Source: an uncultured Treponema sp. (GTDB lineage Bacteria > Spirochaetota > Spirochaetia > Treponematales > Treponemataceae). Taken from it: a stretch of 19,850 nucleotides of DNA. The position numbers and the translations under genes are program-made. This document shows positions 14,563 to 19,850 of the stretch, piece by piece. The stretch covers positions 1 through 19,850 of the forward strand of contig CAKZZO010000049.1 in assembly GCA_937885175.1 (NCBI GenBank), read 5' to 3'. The notes under the pieces were generated by a model that was given only the letters and a program-made list of their open reading frames with translations, was not told the origin of the DNA and did not search any database. Numbering within the stretch: position 1 is the stretch's first letter; the number at the start of each line of letters is the position of its first letter.

Positions 14563-15900
14563 CTAGTAGGATACGCCCGCTGACACAGAAAACTTCATGC
14601 GGTTTGTGGTGACGTTGTGGTAAAAGCCCATGGCCATGGCGGGAAGTGATATTTTTGCAAGATACATTTTTGCTCCGGCAGAATACCCTTGGTGAATGAT
14701 ATGAGTGTCATCCCAGTCTTTTGTGGAAATTCCTTCATACAAGCCGTAGACAGAAAATGTTGCGATTGCTGTTTTGACAAGGCCCACTTCCAGACCACAG
14801 GTAAAGCCTCCCATCTGCGGGGCATAGAATTTTGACGGCATGATGGTTATGCCTACGGCAGTCTGGCTTGGCCACAGGACTTTGTTTGCGTCATGGGTGT
14901 AGACAACGGAAACCTGTGCTAAAAGACGCAGGCGGGTAACAGGCAGGGGCTGCTGCAAGGAAATCTGTGCGGAAATGCCCTGTGCTTTTTCTCCTGTCGT
15001 AAAGAAGGTTGCGTCTGCATTTATGCGTATGCTTTTTGTTGAAAGAAACCAGTCGTTCAATGTGGGAAGGCTTAATCCCCAGCCAGCGTTTACGGTAAAG
15101 GCGTGATGTGTTTTGAGTTCATCTTCAAATGTGGAAAAATCGCTGTCCACGTCAATGTTACGGTATGCGTAGCGAAGGCCAGCAGAAAGTGATGTATGGG
15201 TGGTCAGTTTGTCCGTTACGGTGAGGCCTATGCCGCCACCAATGGAATTGTATTCCATAACCTTATTTTCGTGGCTGTCCTGAAACTCATTGTTACGGTG
15301 GGCAAAATTACCGCTGATGGAAAAGCCTGGCTGAGTGCGTGAGAGGGATGGCTTGGAAAATGCCATCACGCCCATCTGCATGCTTTTGGAAAAGATGCCG
15401 CCCACAACGTAATTGTCCTTTACGCCAAAGGCATTGGTATCCATGAGCATGAGTCCGCCCATAACGCCTGTTTTGCTGGAGTAGGCAATAAAGGGCAGGG
15501 GTAAAAATGAAATTTTTTCTTTGACGACAATATGCAGTTCCAGGTCCTTGTTTTCATTGTGGCGGATTTCCACATCAGTTTCAGAAAAGAGGTTCTGTTC
15601 GTGCAGCAGCGTTTCTACTTCCAGCGTGTCCACTTCGCTGGCATTCATGCCCTTGTATTTTGCCAGAAGTCGCTGCATGTAGGCTGGACGAGTCTTTTTT
15701 AATCCCTCAATGGTAATGTCGGCAATTTTTTCTTGCTCAGCAGATTCTGCGGCAGGTTTTTCGTCCGCTTGCCGTGATGCCTCCGATAGGCTTTCTGCTG
15801 CGGTCTCTCTGGTTTCCGATGTCCCTTGCTCTTGTGAAAATACGAATGAAGTAACAGTAAGCGAGAGTATAAAAATAAGAATGCTTTTTTGTATTTTCAT
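14563..15900 (-). CDS. BamA/Omp85-like outer-membrane protein with a single POTRA domain
   Basis: A 445 aa exported protein. ATG 15900 starts a clean signal peptide (MKIQKSILIFILSLTVTSFVFS). The longer frame from 15984 adds 28 residues that would spoil it. An acidic, Glu/Ala-rich linker (25-55) precedes one POTRA-type module (about 57-128: ADITIEGLKKTRPAYMQRLL...HIVVKEK). The remaining 315 residues alternate as beta strands of a barrel ending in SAGVSY. It belongs to the surface-antigen (D15) group but is much shorter than BamA with its five POTRAs, so a specialised role is likelier than the essential assembly factor. No Shine-Dalgarno precedes the start, and a promoter-like pair a few bases upstream suggests a nearly leaderless mRNA. 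Confidence 0.82.
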   Translation of the reverse strand: MKIQKSILIFILSLTVTSFVFSQEQGTSETRETAAESLSEASRQADEKPAAESAEQEKIADITIEGLKKTRPAYMQRLLAKYKGMNASEVDTLEVETLLHEQNLFSETDVEIRHNENKDLELHIVVKEKISFLPLPFIAYSSKTGVMGGLMLMDTNAFGVKDNYVVGGIFSKSMQMGVMAFSKPSLSRTQPGFSISGNFAHRNNEFQDSHENKVMEYNSIGGGIGLTVTDKLTTHTSLSAGLRYAYRNIDVDSDFSTFEDELKTHHAFTVNAGWGLSLPTLNDWFLSTKSIRINADATFFTTGEKAQGISAQISLQQPLPVTRLRLLAQVSVVYTHDANKVLWPSQTAVGITIMPSKFYAPQMGGFTCGLEVGLVKTAIATFSVYGLYEGISTKDWDDTHIIHQGYSAGAKMYLAKISLPAMAMGFYHNVTTNRMKFSVSAGVSY

Positions 15901-15909
15901 ATTAAAATA

Positions 15910-15938
15910 AATGTAGCAAAAAAAAATATCATTTTCAA
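15910..15938 (-). promoter_or_regulatory. Putative promoter of the BamA-like gene with a T9 spacer tract
   Basis: On the minus strand TTGAAA (15933-15938), a 17-nt spacer and TACATT (15910-15915). The spacer holds nine consecutive Ts (plus-strand A9, 15918-15926). Transcription would begin about 3-4 nt ahead of ATG 15900. Confidence 0.4.
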
Positions 15939-15950
15939 CCGCAAAAGTTA

Positions 15951-15979
15951 TTGACACAAAACAACGGTTAGTATATGCT
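15951..15979 (+). promoter_or_regulatory. Promoter of the DUF3793-flavodoxin operon
   Basis: A perfect -35 TTGACA (15951-15956), 17-nt spacer and TATGCT (15974-15979, 4/6). Predicted start is near 15986. The -10 is buried in the first of two palindromic operators, so the promoter is very likely repressible. Confidence 0.75.
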
Positions 15980-16004
15980 AACAATGAAGTTAGATATTGC
16001 TAAC
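15967..16004. promoter_or_regulatory. Tandem operator: two GTTAG-N6-CTAAC palindromes
   Basis: GTTAGTATATGCTAAC (15967-15982) and GTTAGATATTGCTAAC (15989-16004) share both half-sites and TGCTAAC at the right. Their centres are 22 bp apart, two helical turns, so both face the same side of DNA. Site 1 covers the -10 and site 2 the start of the transcript, which implies repression. The half-sites TTAG/CTAA recall DtxR-type metal-regulator boxes, and the flavodoxin downstream suggests iron limitation as the signal. The identity of the regulator is inference. Confidence 0.75.
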
Positions 16005-16016
16005 TAGTACCTCAAT

Positions 16017-16068
16017 AATGGCGGGGTAAACTACTTTAGACTGTTTCAAGCTTACCCCGCCGTTTTTT
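16017..16068 (+). terminator. Intrinsic terminator inside the operon leader (attenuator or end of a small RNA)
   Basis: GGCGGGGTAA (16020-16029) and TTACCCCGCC (16052-16061) form a perfect 10-bp stem with a 22-nt loop, extendable by AAT/GTT, followed by six Ts (16063-16068). It lies between the operon promoter and the first ATG at 16086. RNA from the predicted start would end after about 80 nt unless read through. The loop contains AAAC/GTTT, which can form an inner helix. No strong competing anti-terminator was found by eye. Confidence 0.82.
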
Positions 16069-16085
16069 CTTCTTGGAGTTTACGG

Positions 16086-16688
16086 ATGGGCTTTGATGAG
16101 ACAATCATTCATTGCGGGGCACCTGCCTTGTGCGGCATAAAACCGGCCTGTCTTTTTTCAATGACCAGCAAAAATTATGCCAGCGGTTCGGAAAAACTTC
16201 ATCAGTGGCAGCCTGATTTTTCTAAGGACAAGACTTTTTTTGTTCCTCTAAAAAAATCTGACGGGCGTTTTCTTTTCTTTGTGTATGATAGAAATCTTTT
16301 GGAGGATGTGTGCAGTAATCTGGGCAACCGTGCCTACCTTGCAGAAAAAGGCTATCCCGTTCAAAAAGGATTTGCTGCCCTGCTGGCGGAATTGCTGCAT
16401 CGCCTGGCCGTGAACAAAGATTTTCCCCACGAGGTAGGACTTTTTTTGGGCTATCCTTTGGAGGATGTGCGGGGCTTTGAGTCTCAGGGAGCAAAAGGCT
16501 CAAAATACAGCGGCACCTGGAAAGTGTACGGAGATTTGGAATCTGCCGTGCACCGCATGAACATGTACAAAACATGCACGGAAACATGCATGAAATGGCT
16601 GGGAGACGGGCTTTCTGTTCCGTCTGCGGCAAAAAAATACAAAGTGACCTATAAGGGCACGGAAAACTCGCATGGAGGAGTATTATGA
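16086..16688 (+). CDS. DUF3793 family protein
   Basis: A 200 aa soluble protein of unknown biochemical function. The family signature is clear in the second half: HEVGLFLGYPLEDVRGF (about 115-131), GTWKVYGD and a Cys-containing helix MYKTCTETCMKWL. The N-terminal half carries CGAPALCGIKPACLF, with three cysteines in 14 residues that could hold metal or take part in redox chemistry, though this is not shown. GGAG sits 7 nt before ATG 16086. The stop overlaps the flavodoxin start by 4 nt (ATGA). DUF3793 genes are commonly found beside short flavodoxins in anaerobes, so a shared role under iron limitation is plausible. Confidence 0.88.
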   Translation: MGFDETIIHCGAPALCGIKPACLFSMTSKNYASGSEKLHQWQPDFSKDKTFFVPLKKSDGRFLFFVYDRNLLEDVCSNLGNRAYLAEKGYPVQKGFAALLAELLHRLAVNKDFPHEVGLFLGYPLEDVRGFESQGAKGSKYSGTWKVYGDLESAVHRMNMYKTCTETCMKWLGDGLSVPSAAKKYKVTYKGTENSHGGVL

Positions 16689-17092
16689 AAGTTGCAATCG
16701 TATATGCATCAACTACAGGCAACACGGAGGCTTTGGCACAGGCTGCTGAAGAAGGCGCAAAGGCGGCTGGCCGCGAAGTAACATTGGCTACGGCAGACAC
16801 CGCAGACGCAGCGGCAACACTGGAAGCGGACTTGATTTTGCTGGGAAGTCCAGCAATGGGTGCCGAACAGTTGGAAGATTCTATGGAATCATTTTTTTCT
16901 GGCATCGAAGGCTCTCTGAGCGGAAAGAAAGTGGGCCTCTTTGGTTCATACGACTGGGGTGAAGGTCAGTGGATTTCTGACTGGGGCGACCGTGTAACAG
17001 GAGCTGGAGCAAGTCTGGTCAATACGGTTAAGGCACATCTTGCGCCGGAAGAAGCTGATTTGGATGCCGTAAAGCAGCTGGCTAGTGCATAG
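16685..17092 (+). CDS. Short-chain flavodoxin
   Basis: A 135 aa FMN-binding electron carrier of the cytoplasm, typically replacing ferredoxin when iron is scarce. The phosphate-binding loop S9-T-T-G-N-T14 follows the first strand. The isoalloxazine loops are LLGSPAMGAEQLED (about 57-70) and LFGSYDWGEGQW (about 84-95), with aromatic Y/W residues to stack on the flavin. Length fits short-chain flavodoxins lacking the 20-residue insertion. GGAGGAG lies just ahead of ATG 16685, which overlaps the DUF3793 stop by 4 nt. Regulation should come from the double-operator promoter and leader terminator upstream. Confidence 0.95.
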   Translation: MKVAIVYASTTGNTEALAQAAEEGAKAAGREVTLATADTADAAATLEADLILLGSPAMGAEQLEDSMESFFSGIEGSLSGKKVGLFGSYDWGEGQWISDWGDRVTGAGASLVNTVKAHLAPEEADLDAVKQLASA

Positions 17093-17145
17093 CATTAAAA
17101 TAATCAAAAAAATAGCATAACTATTATAGAAAATACATAGGAGGC

Positions 17146-17240
17146 GTGATAAAAAGTACGTCCGTGTACTTTTTATCACAAGCAGCTTTTGCCGATGGCA
17201 AAACTGCAATATCGTGCATCCTGCACGACCGCTAACGCGG
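17146..17240. repeat. String of four consecutive hairpins in the porin leader
   Basis: Four inverted repeats follow each other: a perfect 14-bp stem GTGATAAAAAGTAC/GTACTTTTTATCAC (17146-17179, 6-nt loop), GCAG-c-TTTTGCC/GGCAAAACTGC with one bulge (17182-17207, GAT loop), TCGTGCA/TGCACGA (17212-17228, TCC loop) and CCGC/GCGG (17229-17240). The block is flanked by direct repeats of ATAGGAG at 17137-17143 and 17248-17254, the second of which supplies the porin's ribosome site. It resembles an inserted palindromic element. Confidence 0.65.
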
Positions 17241-17260
17241 AGTTTTTATAGGAGTCATTT

Positions 17261-18409
17261 ATGAAACGATTGATGATGGGTTTTGCCGCTTTGCTGGCAA
17301 TGACGGGACTTGCTTTTGCAGAAACAGAGATTTCTTTTTACAACAAGTTGTACATGGAAGATGCCTTCTGGGGACACGATGGTGACGCTGATGAAAACGT
17401 CAAGATGTTTGCCCCCATTAAGAACAAGTTTGACTTGCAGTTTGAATCAGAAAAACTCTCTGGACAGGTAAAGGGTATTGTCTGGTTCCTTGATTTTGGC
17501 GGTGAGACCTACGGTCTTGCAGGCGAACTCAAAGACGCATGGGTAGAATTCCGTCCGATTGAGCAGGTTGGCTTGGCTTTTCGCGAAAATATTGTTGCAT
17601 GGCCGTCAACCCTGCCGATTTATGACGATGACTTGCAGTCTGGCAACATCGGTAGCAATGGCTTTACTGCATGGTACGCACCTTCTCCACTGAACGGGGC
17701 GCTCAAATTTGCCGCAACCGTTCCTATGGACTGGTACTTGGATGATGCGACTTTTGGCGTTATAAGTCCGAACTATTTCAACGGAAAGGATGATGAAGGC
17801 AATGACAACAAGTTCAACTTTGGTTTGGGTGCAGCCTATACTCACGAACTCTTTGAAGTCAGTTTTAGCGCAGGAAACATTATCAACAACGATAAACGCA
17901 AGCTGGGTGGTACCGTTGGATTCCCCAATCTCTTTGGTCTGGTGGAGCACTTGAATCTTGGCTTTGGCTATGAGTACATCAAGGAAGGCGATGGATATGC
18001 TGACTTTATCAACTATCTGACTGTTGTGGGCGGCGTTGGCGGTAAGAATATGTTCAACGCAGTGTTGACCTATGAAGGTGAATCTTTTGCCATTACTGCT
18101 GAAGGCCTAACAAACTTTAGCGAAGATTCTGAGCTGGCAAACGAAACTCACGACTTGTACGGTGCTTTGGAGTTTGACCTTGGCTTGACCGATCAGCTCA
18201 CCCTGGCACTGACTGGCAAAATCCTGTCTGACTTTACTTCTGATGACAAGGCGGCTGATGGCAAGGCCCTCAAAAATGCCTACATGGGCGGCGTGGGACT
18301 TGCTTTTGCAGTCAACGAGCACCATGAATTGGGAGCAGGATTTGAAGCCGGCTTCCAGAGCAAGAGCTATGGCTTTGCCATTCCGGTATTCTGGAAATAC
18401 ACTTACTAG
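17261..18409 (+). CDS. Outer-membrane porin-like beta-barrel protein
   Basis: A 382 aa exported protein. The signal peptide MKRLMMGFAALLAMTGLAFA ends in the classical AFA cleavage site at residue 20. The mature part is acidic and rich in Gly, Phe and Tyr with alternating hydrophobic residues (for example FDLQFESEKLSGQVKGIVWFLDF and LGFGYEYIKEG), typical of a 12-16 strand barrel, and ends in an aromatic-rich strand PVFWKYTY. It resembles abundant spirochaete porins, but I cannot name the subfamily. AGGAG lies 6 nt before ATG 17261. The leader contains a string of hairpins that could modulate mRNA stability or translation. An intrinsic terminator follows. Confidence 0.8.
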   Translation: MKRLMMGFAALLAMTGLAFAETEISFYNKLYMEDAFWGHDGDADENVKMFAPIKNKFDLQFESEKLSGQVKGIVWFLDFGGETYGLAGELKDAWVEFRPIEQVGLAFRENIVAWPSTLPIYDDDLQSGNIGSNGFTAWYAPSPLNGALKFAATVPMDWYLDDATFGVISPNYFNGKDDEGNDNKFNFGLGAAYTHELFEVSFSAGNIINNDKRKLGGTVGFPNLFGLVEHLNLGFGYEYIKEGDGYADFINYLTVVGGVGGKNMFNAVLTYEGESFAITAEGLTNFSEDSELANETHDLYGALEFDLGLTDQLTLALTGKILSDFTSDDKAADGKALKNAYMGGVGLAFAVNEHHELGAGFEAGFQSKSYGFAIPVFWKYTY

Positions 18410-18433
18410 TTAGATTTGGCTGCAAAAAGCGTC

Positions 18434-18474
18434 AAAAAAACAGGGTTGCCCAAAACGGACAGCCCTGTTTTTGT
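18434..18474. terminator. Bidirectional intrinsic terminator
   Basis: AAAAACAGGG (18436-18445) pairs with CCCTGTTTTT (18463-18472), with partial inner pairing TGCCC/GGACA. T-runs follow on both strands. It serves the porin gene (+) and the convergent small outer-membrane gene ending at 18487 (-). Confidence 0.88.
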
Positions 18475-18486
18475 AAGAAAAGGCAG

Positions 18487-19164
18487 TTAGAATGTGCGGC
18501 GGATGGTGGTGTTTGAACCGCTGATTATTTTTGTATTGCTGTTGGAATTGCTTTCGTTTCCGCTTCTTGCGGTAGAGTTAGAAGACTGCCCCGAAGAACT
18601 GCCAAAACGATAGCGTACGCTAATTCTAAATGAGTTTGCCCACCAATTGTCAAAGTCAAATCCATCTTTGTCTTTACCAACTGCCTGCATGAGGTAAGCA
18701 GTTCCTTTCCATCCCAGCATCAAATCCAGATTTTTCCAGGTTGCTTGGGCTGAGATAAAGGGAGAAAGAAGCGTATCCACATTATGCTTGGTAACATCAC
18801 TATATACAAGCCCCAGCTGACCGCCGACATTGAAGCCAAACTTGAACACACTTACCGAAAATGGAAGAAATGAGTAATCCAGTTGATAATATGCACCGTA
18901 GCGGCTAGCATCTTTTTCGGCTGTTACCGTCCTTGTGGAATAATTATTGTAATAGCCAGAACTAGAATAAGTCGTTACTGTATACTTAACATTTGGCTTG
19001 TGTCCGTCATATATAAACCCAAGGCCTGAATGCAAGTTTCCCTGCCCGAATACGAGACCAGTTGAAATTCCTGTTCCTGTAAAGAAATCGAATTCAAGCC
19101 CCAAAGAGAACAGGGCAGGAGCCATCAGGACTGCCAGCAAAACAGCTAAAAAATGTTTTTTCAT
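18487..19164 (-). CDS. Small putative outer-membrane beta-barrel protein with Ser/Asn-rich tail
   Basis: A 225 aa exported protein I cannot assign to a named family. The signal peptide is MKKHFLAVLLAVLMAPALFS. The mature part has about eight amphipathic strands rich in Tyr, Phe and Gly, ending at about 187 in SFRISVRYRFG, which looks like the last barrel strand. A low-complexity Ser/Asn/Gly tail of about 38 residues follows and ends in RRTF. The tail is odd because barrel proteins usually end with the final strand. GGAGAGGT lies 5-9 nt before the ATG. The gene begins 15 nt after the lipoprotein stop, so both are expected to be driven by the poly-G promoter. Confidence 0.72.
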   Translation of the reverse strand: MKKHFLAVLLAVLMAPALFSLGLEFDFFTGTGISTGLVFGQGNLHSGLGFIYDGHKPNVKYTVTTYSSSGYYNNYSTRTVTAEKDASRYGAYYQLDYSFLPFSVSVFKFGFNVGGQLGLVYSDVTKHNVDTLLSPFISAQATWKNLDLMLGWKGTAYLMQAVGKDKDGFDFDNWWANSFRISVRYRFGSSSGQSSNSTARSGNESNSNSNTKIISGSNTTIRRTF

Positions 19165-19179
19165 GCGTGACCTCTCCGA

Positions 19180-19719
19180 TTATTGTTTTTTTATTTGAAT
19201 CACTTTTGCTCTGACTGTTACCTTGTATTGGACTTTTCCGCCTCTGAATCCGAAGGGAGTTTCTTCTGCATCATCGGCAATGGTTTCCACCGAGTAGATT
19301 GGTTCAAAGACTGAATCACCGCCCATTTTGTATGCATCTTCTATCATCAGGTAGTTTGCATTTAGTCTTGCACGGTACAAAGCCTGTGCTTCATTGCGTG
19401 CCACGGGTTTTTTGCCCGTACCCACGTACATTTTGCTGCCATTATCTGCTTGTCCAACAAAATTATCTGCCGGCTCAAAGATGTAGCCATATTTGCCACT
19501 ATCCCCAGCATATTCCCTTTTTTCGCTGTCATAATACACAAATTCTGAAGTTCCCGTTGCAGTACCGATTATTGTGTAGTCGCTACGATCCAGAAATGTG
19601 TTCAACACCATCTTTTCTGACATGATTTCATTTGTGATAGTTTCGCGGTGAACGCTCTTACATGCTACAAAAGATGTGCCCAAGACAATCAATGCAGCAA
19701 TCTTAAAAATTTTTTTCAT
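19180..19719 (-). CDS. Lipoprotein, function unknown
   Basis: A 179 aa lipoprotein. The signal peptide MKKIFKIAALIVLGTSFVAC ends in a spirochaete-style lipobox F-V-A-C with the lipidated Cys at 20. The mature part carries DYTIIGTATGTSEFVYYD, an alanine-rich helix ARNEAQALYRARLNANYLM and ends in VQYKVTVRAKVIQIKKQ. The order strand, long helix, strand resembles small periplasmic alpha/beta lipoproteins of spirochaetes, but no named family is certain. AAGGAGACG lies about 5 nt before the ATG. First gene of a pair with a small outer-membrane protein. Confidence 0.85.
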   Translation of the reverse strand: MKKIFKIAALIVLGTSFVACKSVHRETITNEIMSEKMVLNTFLDRSDYTIIGTATGTSEFVYYDSEKREYAGDSGKYGYIFEPADNFVGQADNGSKMYVGTGKKPVARNEAQALYRARLNANYLMIEDAYKMGGDSVFEPIYSVETIADDAEETPFGFRGGKVQYKVTVRAKVIQIKKQ

Positions 19720-19749
19720 TTTTCGTCTCCTTGTGAAAAAAGTTATGCA

Positions 19750-19777
19750 ATTTTACCCCCCCCTATCAGCGTGTCAA
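19750..19777 (-). promoter_or_regulatory. Poly-G (G8) promoter, candidate phase-variable switch
   Basis: On the minus strand a perfect -35 TTGACA (19772-19777), a 16-nt spacer containing eight consecutive Gs (19756-19763) and the -10 TAAAAT (19750-19755, 5/6). The predicted start is near 19743, giving a leader of about 24 nt with AAGGAG. Gaining one G would give the optimal 17-nt spacer, and losing Gs would weaken the promoter. Confidence 0.82.
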
Positions 19778-19782
19778 TACAT

Positions 19783-19802
19783 CCGTGCTTTTGGACACGG
19801 AA
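19783..19802. promoter_or_regulatory. Small inverted repeat upstream of the poly-G promoter
   Basis: TCCGTG (19783-19788) and CACGGA (19796-19801) form a 6-bp inverted repeat about 6 bp upstream of the -35 TTGACA on the minus strand. It could be an activator site or a stray hairpin. No T-run supports a terminator. Confidence 0.3.
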
Positions 19803-19850
19803 ATCAATTTTCATGTAAAAGCGAACAAATTTTAGAGGGATTCATAAGAC

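Noticed and set aside
15901..15984. 28-residue N-terminal extension of the BamA-like protein
   Set aside because: It would bury the signal peptide and read through promoter sequence.
15984..16007. Leader peptide ATG...TAG (MKLDIAN) in the flavodoxin leader
   Set aside because: It coincides with the predicted transcript start and second operator, has no ribosome site and no run of regulatory codons.
17146..17235. A 29-codon GTG frame in the porin leader just after AGGAGG
   Set aside because: The AGGAGG is only 1 nt from the GTG, too close for initiation, and the frame is a translation of the hairpin string.

Overview
The window looks like a chromosomal segment of a spirochaete, most likely a Treponema. 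This is inferred from gene content and not from a marker gene. The pointers are a porin and small barrel protein with Treponema-like signal peptides, a lipoprotein with a relaxed lipobox (FVAC), a one-POTRA BamA-like protein, a Cache-HAMP-GGDEF protein, a DUF3793-flavodoxin pair, and a surface-protein promoter carrying a poly-G tract between -35 and -10, a device known from Treponema pallidum. No rRNA, tRNA, CRISPR array, transposase or phage module was seen.

Layout. Positions 172-3184 (+): a formate/nitrite-family channel followed closely by a large membrane-anchored EF-hand protein of unknown function. Positions 6947-3195 (-): a tight three-gene operon of a CPA2-type cation/proton antiporter, an MgtC-like membrane protein and a Cache-HAMP-GGDEF signalling protein, which links ion homeostasis to a possibly degenerate cyclic-di-GMP enzyme. 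Positions 6987-7128 hold a repeat element with three tandem 27-bp units, then a stand-alone alarmone synthetase gene (7220-8305, +).

Positions 8306-10452 are an accessory, repeat-rich patch: perfect small-loop hairpins, a REPIN-like inverted pair of hairpin elements, a truncated gene end with a strong terminator, a complete mazEF-type toxin-antitoxin operon with its own promoter and operator palindrome, and a divergent short ORF behind a 23-bp palindrome. Positions 10453-14545 (+) carry an aromatic amino acid ammonia-lyase (MIO family), then a PurO-type IMP cyclohydrolase whose stop overlaps the start of a radical SAM protein.

Positions 14563-15900 (-) encode the BamA-like protein. It is divergent from a DUF3793-flavodoxin operon (16086-17092, +). 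That operon has a near-consensus promoter, two tandem GTTAG-N6-CTAAC palindromes over and just past the -10, and then a full intrinsic terminator inside the leader. This suggests metal- or redox-type repression plus either attenuation or a small RNA. Next come a hairpin-string leader and a porin (17261-18409, +), a bidirectional terminator, and a minus-strand lipoprotein/outer-membrane pair (19719-18487) driven by the poly-G promoter. The most interesting non-coding signals are the poly-G promoter, the double operator with leader terminator, and the REPIN-like element.
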